From Archegozetes longisetosus (Eukaryota; Arthropoda; Arachnida; Sarcoptiformes; Trhypochthoniidae): a DNA stretch of 64,000 nucleotides. Both the position numbers and the translations under genes were made by a program. Below, in pieces: positions 1 to 12,681 of the stretch. Each line of letters begins with the position of its first letter. Positions within the stretch are counted from its first letter, which is position 1. The stretch spans positions 4,793,843-4,857,842 of the forward strand of contig JAEMBT020000003.1 of the NCBI GenBank assembly GCA_018873245.2, in the 5' to 3' direction. The notes beneath the pieces are model-generated. The model did no database searches. It saw nothing but the letters and a program-made list of their open reading frames with translations, and had not been told where the DNA came from.

Positions 1-903
1 AGCTTTTGAATGATCAATTCTAGTCTAAATTGTTATTAGAAATAATTGCAGGCTCAATCTGACATTTGCTTTGCTACTAGGTTTAGGTTTATTACTTGTT
101 TGTGCATTTCTACAGATAAAAACAAAATAAATCATAATATAGTCATCTTAACTAATCAAAAGCTTGCTAAGGCTGCTTCCAAAACATTCTCTATCTTTTA
201 ACCAGTGCTCTTCACATCAATGCTGCTTATACTAGATCTCTATAAATAGTCAGAATTGAAAATTGAATTTTTGATTGAATGAGCGGCATGAAACCGATAA
301 AATAACTATGATATAGTTAAGATTTGTCTGGATATGCATGCATTCAACTTATAGACATGTTTAGAACAAAAATAGTTTTATCAGCATTGTTGTCTTTAAA
401 ACAGTATATTTATCAATGCTTATTATAGTTTTGTTTTAATCTACTTCTACAAATCAACTACGGATCACTTCTCGTTGCATCAAACAGCACATAAATTAAG
501 AATTACTTAAAATAGAAAATTAATTTTTGTTCACTACTTTACTATACTTCACTCGGCAGTCAAGTTATCGATGATCTTCCAACTGAAAACAAATAACTTT
601 AAAACAATAGGCGAAAATAGTTTAAAAACAATAGAGAAAAAATTAATTACAGAATCAAATTTGAAAGTGTAATAAAAAGTGAACAACCAAAAACATAACA
701 AGTCAAACATTTAGTTTATTGATTAAGAGATAGAAATTAGAAAAACTTGTCATTTAATGGGTTGTTGAATTAGTTTCAATTTTGATTATAGTTTTGTTTT
801 ATTGACAGCGCGTTTCAATGCAATTATTCAAACCAAATTAATGAGGTCATTGCGCACCAGTAGTTTAGGTGTGGGTAAAAACATTAATTATATTTCTTAG
901 TTT
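1..903. other. Intergenic, nothing recognised
   Basis: AT-rich sequence downstream of the cysteinyl-tRNA synthetase gene. I see no conserved reading frame, RNA gene or clear repeat in it. Confidence 0.5.
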
Positions 904-3353
904 TTAATTATGACTCTCTAAGTTATCATTCATTCCATCAGTTTCTTCGTTTTGAGTGTCATTATCCTATAAACTATTCTATTTATAGCCTTTAGAAACC
1001 GGCATATCCTGTCAAATAATTCAATTGAAAATAAGATTAATTGCTTGACATTCGTGTGCTATCTATAAGATTAAGACCCAAATATACTAACCTTCAATTT
1101 GATGCCATATCCATCCAAGTCTTTTCTAAGTTTATCGCATAAAGAAAGCAAACCTTCACTATTCTTCTTCATCTCTTTCAAAAGGTTTTCATTATCTAAA
1201 CTACTTTTAGTTCGAATTGACTTTAAAGCTATTTCTCTGACATCACTTCTAAATTTGACGAATGAATTCAATAAAACAGTTTCTTCGAAACTTGCATTTT
1301 GGCTCTGATTATCAAATTGATTATATGTTAAGCCCATTGTGTTGATCCATTTTGTTAACAGGGCTTTAGTTCTGATTAAGTCCAAAAGTGAATAATCATT
1401 TGTTGAATTGAAATTTTTTTGAGAGCAACAAAATAGCCTCAAGACCACGATTTAAATCCATATCGTCTTTAATACCATCCAATATATCTCTTTCAGTTCG
1501 ATCGATAGCAGCAGAGAAGGGGTCCTCCTTGGAGTCATTTTGATTTTTTGAATGTTCTAACGGGCTCTTCACAGATAGTTCAGAAATTTTTAAACTTAAG
1601 CATTCGTTAAAATCAAGCAATCTCTTATCAATAACTTTAATATCGTACAAAAGGCTGTCCTCATAGTTGATCTCTAATCAAATAAATATAATGTATTGAG
1701 TGAGACAAGGAATCTGTTAAAGGGCCAAAGTTGTCGAGTTTCAAGTGTCAATTAATCGTCGCACATTAGACATTACTTTAATTATCCTTAATATCATTGG
1801 TATTGAAGCATTGTCCTAACCTTAAGTTCTTAAACATTACAATACAATAAAAATAGTAATTTGTACTCATTGTTTAGGAAATTATTTTTAGCTTAAAGAG
1901 CCTCCGGTCTGATAAACATATTTTGCATTCAATTTGATATCAAGCAGTGATCTCTATTCCCACAGATTAGACTCCTCAACAAATCGCAAATTTTAGTTTT
2001 GGATTTCATTATCAAAATAACTTAACAATATCACAATCAACTGAATCGCAGCAACTATTTCTAAGAATAATTTTTTGCAAAAATTCGATTACCTGAACGA
2101 TAGTGTGATCGTATGCAAAACAATCTCAAAATGTTCGCAGAGTTCTCACTCAGGAACTGCTTAATTGTGATGATATTTCCTAAAGATTTGCTCATTTTCT
2201 GATAATTATTCCAATTATTCATATTAATAATTTTCAAATTTAATCGAAGGTTTAATTGATATGAGCTGAGAATTTACCTCTGATTTAAAGATAAGGTGTC
2301 CTGAATGTAACCAAATATTAGCCCAACTGTACAATGACTTTGAATCATCTGTTTGAGCGAATGCATGACAACAACAAGACTCACAGTGATGGTGAGGAAA
2401 CTTAAGATCAAATCCACCAAAATGTAAATCAATTTGATTACCAAACACTGTGTGAGCCAAAGCACTGCACTCTATGTGCCAACCTTTACAGGCGATCATT
2501 ATTTTCTATTTAAACCTTCAGTCCATTGATTGCAGATATTATATAATAATACAGTACCTGGTCGTCCGGCAATAGTCCGCCCATCATTGGTCACTAAATC
2601 CCACTTCGGTTCTCCAGCTTTGGCTGATTTCCAAAGAGTAAAATCTTTTGGAGATTTTTTTCCTATAGACTTTTCAGTTATAGGAGAGTCAGATCCCAAA
2701 CTATCGGTTATGTTAAAAGTTTGAGCGAAATGATCGAAATCAAAGTTAATATCACCGTTTGAACTGATATAAGCGAACCCTTTATTATAAATTTGTTTGA
2801 TATAATCAATAACATTAATGATATGATCGGTTACTCGAAGATAACAGTCGGCTCTCAATACATTAAGCGATTGCATGTCTCTCATGAATGAGTTGTAATA
2901 GAAGTCAGAGACTGTCTTAAAGTCACTATTAGTTTGATTTGCTTTTGCTATGATTTTGTCGTCAATGTCTGTGATGTTCATAGCCATGACTACATAAACA
3001 CCACAATAATTGTCCAAAACCCTTCTGATTAGATCGGATCTGATGTAAGTGAAGGCATGTCCCAAATGGCTGTCATCATAAACGGTTGGTCCGCAACAAT
3101 ACATTCGAGCCATAACTCGATTACTTCTTGTCTCAACTACTGATTCGTTGTTTATTTTCAATGTTTTATTAGTTTTTGTAAAACTATCTTTTAATATAAT
3201 ATTATCTCGATTATTCAAATCATCGTTTAGTTCTTTTTTCACATTCATTTGACATAATTTTCGAACGAATACTAATTTTTTTGTCATTGAATTTGATTGA
3301 TTTGATGCCAAATGTTTATAGAAATGAATTAAATTACTTCTAATTATGAACAT
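904..3353 (-). CDS. CARS2: Cysteinyl-tRNA synthetase, mitochondrial type
   Basis: Class I synthetase that charges tRNA-Cys, here predicted for mitochondria. The exons I read are 3353-2558, 2483-2278, 2198-2093, 1673-1092 and 966-904, with GT/AG at each junction and phases that fit, giving about 583 residues (human CARS2 has 564). The chosen ATG at 3353 opens a basic, Ser/Asn-rich leader that could be a mitochondrial presequence; an upstream in-frame ATG at 3443 is less likely. Visible motifs are YCCGPTVYD, the HIGH equivalent HLGH, GWHIEC, the zinc-ligand segment FPHHHCE (normally PHHENE, final Glu kept), LHSGHL and KMSKS in the short third exon. The C-terminal helical domain ends DGYGIKLK, as in CARS2. 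In exon 4 the frame breaks at an A7 run (plus-strand T run 1414-1420): one base too many for the protein to stay in frame. This is either an assembly error or a real lesion. The last exon, 21 codons, is the least certain. Confidence 0.9.
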
Positions 3354-4176
3354 TTTAAAAAACCTTTGATAAATAAAACTGAAACAATTAAATAAACACT
3401 GAAAACACGCGCATATCATGTGATTCGCAATCAATTTATCCAAAGCTTTTGATAGGATATCGATATTTGAGAAAAGGCGCGAGACTTAAGGTTGCAGACA
3501 TGAGATCAAGGTAGTCATCATTAAGAACTTCTTACAGTTTATCGGATTAAAGCCATTACTAACATTTATATGCCTAATTCTGTAGACCAGTCATTTTGCT
3601 GATTAAGCGTATTTTCATGTGATTCAACAACAAGATAATGAATTTCTCACGAATGTGTTCTTGTAAACCACTTTTCAGAGTCGCACAGTAAATAATAAGT
3701 CTATAATTAATCTAAACTTCACAATCAGAGCACAATTTGTTTTCTTTTAAATTATGTTTAGATAAATGTTGACGAATTTGTTAAGTAATCAAAAGTTAGT
3801 TTAAAAAAGAGAACAATTATAATAAATTATTTATTCAATGATTTCTATAAAATTCGTGTCTCTTTACAAATGAAAACATTAGTGAAACTAATAATTTATT
3901 AAATTTTGTTTATAATTATATTATTTATATTTACAAAAAGAAATCTAATTTAATTATTTATTTATAAACTCTATTTCCGGTTTAAATAATCAATCAAAAT
4001 ATGGAGAATGACTTTGACTGAAGTTTCGAATAAATTAATTTGAATGAATCCAACCCTAAATGACTTGCAATTAGTATTCAATGATAGCCTAAATGACGAC
4101 TATGGGGACTATGGGACCATTGAACAGTTATGTAACAGAATTTCCGTAATACTGACACTTGATAAGTGTTTTCCAG
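3354..4176. other. Intergenic between CARS2 start and VPS13D stop
   Basis: About 0.8 kb of AT-rich sequence that should hold the CARS2 promoter and the VPS13D 3' untranslated region. I recognise no other feature. Confidence 0.5.
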
Positions 4177-7100
4177 TTATGAAGGATTGATGAAATATTT
4201 TCTTTCTTCGTGAGCATGTTTTGCGTAATTGATTTGATCCGAAACTTTGATAGCAATCAGTTCGCAATCACAACGCAATTTTGGACTACTGTTAATAGCA
4301 TTTAAATTATCACTATTGAATGAATAATTATTATTCCTAATCGGAACGACATAATAATCATTGCCATCGGCTACGAATCTATTTTTATCGCTCCATACCA
4401 AACATTTTGATAAGTTATCGAAATCGATGGTTAGTTCGAACTTGTGCTCGTCATCATTGTTACGAGTGATTGTGCGGAAAAAGCGCACTTTCTCACTAGT
4501 TATTAAGACAGAATAATTTGGTCTCAATACCTCCAATGCGACAAATATTTCAGTCTCTTCTCTATCATTGATATTATCTGAGTTATAGAAAAATTCTTGT
4601 CCTTTCGCCTGATTTAACTGATACTTAAGTAAGAGACCGTCGATTGAGTTGACTCTTGGAGGACGAATTCTTTCAATATTGGAACTATGATGAGATGATA
4701 TCTTTCTGCTGGTGTCTCTGACAGCACTGGCGGCTCCAGTCGCAAAGTCCAACATCCCAACAGCTGGTTTGGTGATCGTTCCGACTACACCTTTACCAAA
4801 CCCAACAAATGCTCCTGAGAACCCCTCTTTGACTGCACCCTCATATGTTTGAGTTATAATACTAGTCACACCTCCAAGTAATCCGACCCCAAGACCCTTA
4901 AACCCAGCGCTCAGATGATGGCTTTCTTGCTTGATTCGGTAACGCATTTCTTGATGTCTTTGATCCATAGTTGCGACTCCCAAACTGTCAGACAAAACAG
5001 AAGTCATCTTAGCCGTCGAATCAGATATTCCGTGAGCGACATTCCATATCAAACCACCAAAATCTCCGTCAATTACCAGTCCGTTGATTCCATCAGCCAC
5101 ATCATTGAGAAATCCTAAAGGATTTCCCAAAAAATCGACAGAACCTAAAATCCTCGCAGCTTGACTTTTCAGTTGTGCCCTATAGTGTTCATAAATGGAC
5201 TCTAACAGAAACCTCTTAGTCATTAAAGAGTAAGCTTTCTTGAATGGTAACAACTGTATTGTCGCGTCTTCGAATCGAATTAATTTGATTCCGAGTTTCT
5301 TTTTAAGTTCAATTAAATAATTGGGCAAATGACTAGTTGTGAAAACGCTGAGCTTCACCTGTGACAATTGAATGAGAAATATTGTGAAGTAGTAACGCGA
5401 TGATTTCGCTAATATCGATGAAATCGCACGATTTGCGGCAGGATTTTCGCTATTATTGATTTGATCCAGTTCATTATCTGGTATGTCGTAGTTTATGAAT
5501 TCTAACAGCTTTAGTAATAAGATTTCTTCTAAATTAAATACCATGTCTTTGATAGAAATTTGTAATTGCTATTGAAAATAAAGGCAAAAGTAATCAAATA
5601 CTTGACGAATATCAAAATTATTTTCTTGACTAATACCTTAAAAACATTGGCCTCGACGTTTGGAACAGCAAGTTTTTGAGCGGTAAAAGAAATAGCAGGT
5701 AATGGAGTACTACTTGTTTGTGGGCTTACGTGAAGAACAACTGCTTTTTCTGCTCCTCTCAACTGATTATCGATCTGTAATTTCAATAAATGTCGAATTC
5801 TTAAATTGATGAATTTCAAACACTATAAGATTTTGAGACAAACCTGAATATTTCCAATAGAACAATTAAAATTCAATTCATTTATATTGAGCCCAAATTC
5901 AAAAATCGAGTTTTGAAAGTAAATGTGCAGTAATTCTTCGTTTATCCGATTAATCAGCGATAGACCAATACTTTCAATGTTGAAAATTAGATGAAATTCC
6001 ATATTTTTTAAGAATTCTTTGTGTCCATTATCTCTATCATCGTGCTTCCAAGTTGAATTATTTGTTGACACTTTGTCTTTTGCACTATTTTTAATATCAC
6101 TAATCCGTAGGACTCGTGTCGGCCCATCGGCCAAAACGGAAACTGACAGAACTCCAGATCCTTTTCTCATTTTCTGTGTACAAATCGCTTGTTCTATAGG
6201 TATTCCATTAGGCAATGGCTTAAACTTATTGGTATGCGTTGGACCCAAGACTACTTCTTGACCAGCGCGTAAACCTATAAAGCCATTTCTTGGTTGGACA
6301 AACAGATTCGGATGTTCACAACACAGGCGTCCGTCAGAAGTAAAATTCCACGTCTGTGTCAAAGCTCTCCTGGCATCAATTTTGCGCAGCATTAATGGTG
6401 CATATTCGCCTGGAAGTGCACAATTAGTTGATATGTCTAATACTAAAGCATTTTTGTCGGTCTTATGGAAAGATGCTCTCTTTGGGTCGTTTGGATCTAA
6501 TGGCGGCGCCGAGCCTTCATGTATCAGTCGCTTTGAGTTATCCATTCGCCATAACTGAGATCTTTTACCTCGTTCCTTACGAGCCAGAAACACCATTTTC
6601 GAGCCTTCAGGTACATCTAAAACTAATTGATGTCTATTGTCATCTTTAAACCAGTGTGGGCTAACTGTGACTTTTTCATCATCCGATTCATCCTGAAAAG
6701 TACCCGTGAATGAGATGTAGATGAAATTTTCATAAGTGAGTTGATCACCGGGTGCTAAAGTGTTCATATCGTATGTCGAACACGAACCACCTGGAGCGCG
6801 TACTGTAATGTGGGGGTTCAGAGTCGACTCATCCCATGCATAAGCCACTGATGTATTTGGACGTACAAAAGTTTTCATCCAGGAATGGACTGTTTTTGTT
6901 TGATAGAACTCGATCGGAACTTGAGAAAGGTTTTCAACTCTTATTGGTGGCGGTAAGTTGTTGGCGTCAGTAAAAACAATGAAATAAGTGGAGCTCTGAA
7001 TGAGAATTTCGACTCTTACGAAATATGATTTACTGTTCTCGTCACGAATATTCAGATGAAATGAAGTCGAAGGTTCGACTGCGAAACCTCCCGACCAAAA

Positions 7101-10100
7101 ACAATTGGGTATAGAAGCGATTCTAACGCACAAAAGCTTATCTCTATCAGTTCGTGGCCAATGAAACGATAAATTAGATTTTGGTAAAGCACTTATGATA
7201 TTTTCTTTTCCTTCCGATTCTGCTGTAGTTATGAATTTTTGTGCGAATTCCAATCGATATGAACTCAAATTTTCAATCTGACATCGTGGTGTTATAGTAA
7301 CTATTCGTGTGTCGCGATATCTATCTCTACCATTTCTAATATCAATTCCAAGCTCATAGACCTTGTCAGGTTTTTGTGGGTCCTCGTGCCCGACTCTCAC
7401 TCTTCTAAACCACGTTCCCTTTTCTAAATAGAAACTATTAGACCAGCGTGGATACGGTCCTTTTGACTTTCCGAGTCTCATTGAACAACAATGCGATAGG
7501 TCGTGATCGGAAAATGAGAAAAGTAAGGGTGAAATACTCCTTGCGATTTCATGTTCTGGTTGTTGTCCTGCAGATTCATAGGAAGCCCCATCTTGTCTGA
7601 TAATAAGAGGCAGTCCAGTCCTATTTATGAACCAATATGGGGCATAAATGCTTATGACTATTGCTGATGTGGAGCCACTCACAAGTGATACTCGAGCATG
7701 TAATACTAGTAATCGTTTCAGATTATCCAACATATCTAAATGTGTCACATAATCACGAGTTGCGCCCGGATTTATAGTCAAAGGTTTGCAATGAGGAAAG
7801 TTTTCCATTGAAAACTCAATTGTAAACTGTTCTAAAGGATTGACATAATGTACTGATATTTCTTCGCCCGATTTTATAGTTCCGATCACTGCAGTGCCTG
7901 AAATATGAAATCTTAGTTCACATGGAAGAAGGTTTGCCAGTTGTAGTGGTGGCAATAAGGTGATCGTATGTGCAGGTTGTGCTCTATATGACTGAAGACC
8001 TGGTCCTTGTGATGATATATCTAAAGGAAATTTGTTTCGTTCGACTAAAACACAAAACCGATATGAAGACGAAGTGGAATATGAAGAATGCTGATTGCGA
8101 GTGATCGAAATAGGAGTACAAGCTTGTAATTCGCTACTAATTTCGTTACATCTCCGCACGTGTTCCCATTGGATAGGTAGTTGACACGTATTGACACCCA
8201 CATCGCACGGACGAACTTGAATCTTGTACCGTACTAGTCGTAACGGCACCGGAAGTTTTGCACCCGAGCTTATGTAAAGACTTTCTGTTGTGTTTTGAAA
8301 TTTAAGTTCAATTGCATTCGAAGTTTTGTTCGATATGAGTAGAGCTGAACGAATAGTCACTAGTTTTCTTAATTTAGGCTCGAGATTAATAGAAAACACT
8401 ATTCTTGCCGTTTCGTTACTGAACAGCTCTGAATTTGCTTCACGAAAATAGACGCCAACCTTATCGATAGAAACTGGAAATACAGGCTTCCAACCTTCAA
8501 CTGCTACTACTATCTTATGTGACTTATTTAGATGAGAATCACTATGTCTTGTTTTAAATGAAACTTTGCAAATGGAGTCAAAACTAAATGGAACTGTTTC
8601 GTTTGATTCGACTGGAATCCAGGTTATGTCTGATTGATTTAAAATCGAATTATCAGAAGAACTTGTCTTTCTTTGATCAGCAAAGGTTGTAATTTGTTGA
8701 GAATCTTGGACTAAATAGAACTTCAATCTACAGCCCGTTTCGTTCTTTATAGCAAATGGTATGAATGGCGTTCTATGACGAAAGGCTCTCTTCGAAGACG
8801 ACATATTCATAAAATTTTTGATGTCATCAATCCACGATTTACTAACACTTATGATTAATTCCGCAAAGTGACTCGTAATATTAATGTTTAATATTTCTTT
8901 GATTTCAAAATGAAGTGATATTTTCTTTTTCGGTGACTCTAATGTTTTTATATGACACTGTCGTTCAACCAAATTCCAACTTAGTTGAAACTTGCAGTAC
9001 TCTATGAATGGCTCCCATCCAGACAGAGCACTATTGAAATAATCACATGAAAGAGCCATTTGAGAAAAACCTTCCTGAACTGGAGTACTGTTGTGCTGCA
9101 TTAGCCGAAAATCTTTGGTATTCAGTTCCAGTAGCGGTACATCTGTTTCATTACAATCATCGATCAAACAAAGAGTTCCGTTTTGTATTCGGACTTCAAT
9201 TACCGAAAACTTTGAATATAAGGACGAGCTTTGATGGCGAGAATTGCTATTATTGCTGGTACTGTTATTTTCCAGTGATTTATCTGAACTGATACTTTTC
9301 TGTTTATATTTGGGGCGTCGTGTCAGCCAAATGGCAGACTCACTGATATCTCCCTGACATATTTCAAGAGCTCGAATGCAATCTTCTCTGACAAAACCTA
9401 AAATTTCGAGCTGTTTCACACCTGAAGGGAGCGCATAAGTATCATGATTCAATTGATTTGAATGTTTATTATTTGCAGTATTTTGTGATAAATTCAGTGA
9501 ATGAGGGGAAAGTGAATTAATGATATGCCAAAACATGAGAAGATCGTTATACGACACTCTCAAACTGATATTCGGTATTTCAATTGTCAAAACTAGTTCT
9601 TTACTACTGTTATGAGTCTTTGAAGGATTGAGAACTTTTGACTGGAATTAATTCGTTGGCAGGATTAAATGAATTCAGACCACATTCGTCATACTTTTCG
9701 AATTGGAAGTTAGATGAAAAGCTCTTTTTCTCAATAGTTATTTCTATAATAGTTTCCTGTAAAATGGAAATACCAAAAGGTTTACACGAATAAAGTTCAT
9801 CAACTGTTAAATTTTCCAAATTGCTTTCTTTTCCAATATTTTTGGAACAGTCCAGAGAATATAAACTTAAATCTCTAATCTCTGCGTATATGACATTATT
9901 TCTTTGCTTTGCATTACTGAACATTGAGAGACGAGAATAGGATGAGATATGATTCTTCAACGATATGTGTCCCAAATGAGAGACCATCACTTCATAGCTT
10001 GATGGTGATGTCGGTAATATTATGACAGGCGTTTGCAAATAAATATTTAACCTGAAATCTTCAATAAAAGCAGCCGAGACTGAATTCGAATCTTTAGGAT

Positions 10101-12681
10101 TCTTTGAACGAGAATTAGAGTTTGTCTTTGATTTAGTCACTATTCCTAAGGCCACTTCAGTGGCAGCTGCCTTCACTTTTTCAGTAACAACTGTCATGTA
10201 GCTCCTCAAATTTTCTGTACATAAAGTCAACTCATAAATTAAACGTGTCGAATGAACATAACAGAGAGATGCCATTTCAATGTTAATTTTCAAAATATTT
10301 TCACGCATCAACCTTCGAATGGAAAAGAAGAGTGCCTTTTCATGAGTCGAATTGTCCTCACACAAACGATCATATAAACAAAGTTGAGACATCATTTGCT
10401 TCTCAACTGAAATATTAACTGGATCATTGACTGAAGAGTCGACACCAATGCTCACAACACGTCTATGCTTATTATTCGAAGGATTTGTTATCAGATCTAC
10501 AACTTGTAGACCATCGAGCAGTCCGTCGATTCCGATTTCATTTGATCCTAATTTGATCTTGATTTGACATCCATTCAAAGTGGCTGTTGCTAACTTACAC
10601 GCATCGTTCTCATTGATTATTGAACTCTGAGTTCTCAATAACAACAGATTAAGTAAATGGCATTCGAACAGAAGATTGATTTGCATTATTGAATCATTCA
10701 AAAGTTCATGATAAGATTTTTGGTTCTGTTGTACACTATCACTAAAATTATTATCATCACCGTTGCAAACATTTGAATTACTTATTTCTACACATATTTT
10801 CACATTTGAAAACTCAAATTCCATCAGAGAATTCATTAATTTTTCTGAAGTAAAACTTGGAGACGAAGGATTGTCTGAAAATGTCATCAAAGCAAAAGAC
10901 GCGTTCTTTATTGAAAAATTGAGTTGACCGAAGACGGCGTCTCTTGTTAAAAATATATCATCAATATTTGACATATTAGATAATATCGGATTTGTATCAA
11001 CGCTTTTATCAGTGCTATTAGATTCCAAAGTTTTATCACTTTCAACAACGTTAACTTCTTCTTTGTCATTTGGATAGCTATACCATTTCGGTAACCAACT
11101 GGTTAGTGACCAATAATTACCATCCGATTGTTGAATATCTGAATTTTTTTCCCTTTTGTCACACTTTGAAAACACGATTTCTCGAACACAACACAACTCT
11201 TCAAAAGATAAATCATTTTCTACTTTTTCTTTGAATTGTCTCATTTCGCGAGTCAATGATTCAGGATGAATCAGATGAACATAATAGATATCACAATATT
11301 TGACGATATCATGTGCTCTATTGATTACAAAATTCCAATTACGTCGACTCTTTTTCACTCTAAACGAATCCATATGAGAGTCAATGGCAAACTTCCACCA
11401 AAGTTTCGAATTTTCAGCTATTGGAACATTAGGTCTCCATTTCCTATATTTCCAGGTAGTATTGGCTCTATTGAAAGCAATGCTCCATTCCATAATGTGT
11501 TTGTATTGAATAGCGGTTAACAATACAGGCACTTGGTCTAGTTGTAGATCTATCACAGTTCGTGGCGTTAAACGAGATTTTAATGGCATTTCGGAACAGT
11601 TTCTTTTCAAGTAAGCCTTCCCACTAACAGGTGCCAAAATGTATTCGTGGTCTGTTGGCTTTCCCTGACTGTCACAACTCCTATCTAGATGACTTCTCAT
11701 TAATTTGACCATTTCAACCAAATCTAAATGACTAAACAGTTGAGTGTTTGTATCCCAATAAGCACTAAATCCTTCAAGTTCCAATAGTTTTCTCATATAT
11801 TCCGAATTGTCTCTTGTGACATACTTGGGAACCCAATTTTCATCAGTACTATGAGCTGATAAACTCTTAATAATGATTCCCGCGGCAAACGGACAGCCGG
11901 CTATTGTCGAATTGTCTTCATATCTGATGTGAACAGATCTAATTCTCAAGTGAACATTTTCGATAATATTACTGACAAATGAAGAACCATAGTTGAGCCA
12001 TGACAAATATGATGACGCATAATATGATTGCGATTCTTTCTCTGCTTCATGCATGGCTTTCCATCTGGATTCCATTGAATCCAGTTGAGATATTTTGAAG
12101 TCTTGCAAATTTTGTTTCTCTTCCTCTTCATTGTACTGTTGATTTAATAAAAAATTCTTTATTGTTAACTACGATTTTATTTAAGTTTTCACTTTTTGTC
12201 GATGTCGAAGACACACGCTTACCATAGGCCTAGATGTAAAAATAAACATTCATCAAAACTTACGCTAAAGTCAGTGATGGGTCGCGCGACTAGAAATAAT
12301 TCATCGATTGACATAACCCATGGCTCACTTTTCAAGCGATAAACTGGGATTTTCAGTGATATTTTGCCGATATATCCTAATTGATTGAGATAAAAAAATT
12401 CTAAAATAAAAGAAATACATTAACCAAAAACATTATTAATCATTACCATTGCTTATCTCGAGAGGAAGTCCCCAATGTTTTAATGCGTCTTGCCTTAATG
12501 GAAGACCTTCTAGTTCTACCTCACCTTTAAATGTAGATAAATTTAGTTTTAAACTCATTTTAATCACTTGAAAAAGTTCAATACCATTGTGAAGAGCAAT
12601 AGATAACTGATCCGTATTGACATTACCAAAATATTCCCCAACATATGAATTCAAGACCCACGCGACCAAACTCTCAAACAT
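4177..12681 (-). CDS. VPS13D: VPS13D-like bridge lipid-transfer protein
   Basis: Chorein-family protein that moves lipids between membranes; in flies and mammals VPS13D acts in mitochondrial clearance and morphology and at peroxisomes. Exons read: 12681-12585, 12524-12447, 12400-12264, 12135-9695, 9606-5844, 5774-5637 and 5568-4177, about 2681 residues. The N-terminus is a chorein start (MFESLVAWVLNSYVGEYF, then GEVELEGLPL). A UBA domain lies at about residues 980-1016 (LEILGFVREDCIRALEI). VAB/SHR-BD segments follow (PYWFINRTGLPLIIRQDG), then a ricin-type beta-trefoil at about 1904-2040 and a C-terminal ATG_C plus PH-like region. UBA plus lectin identifies VPS13D rather than VPS13A/B/C. The protein is far shorter than the roughly 3900-4400 residues of fly and human VPS13D, the loss being before the UBA. 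The first intron (12525-12584) is 60 nt and has no in-frame stop, so a naive ORF retains it as 20 extra residues. The 88-nt intron at 9607-9694 is inferred from the frame change. Confidence 0.9.

Noticed and set aside
1396..1448. An intron instead of a frameshift in CARS2
   Set aside because: No GT/AG pair in the overlap restores both frames while keeping the conserved residues; a one-base difference in the A7 run explains everything.
9607..9694. A frameshift instead of an intron in VPS13D
   Set aside because: GTATGA at 9694 and ACAG at 9607 give the correct phase with an 88-nt intron, so a frameshift is not needed, though only RNA data would settle it.
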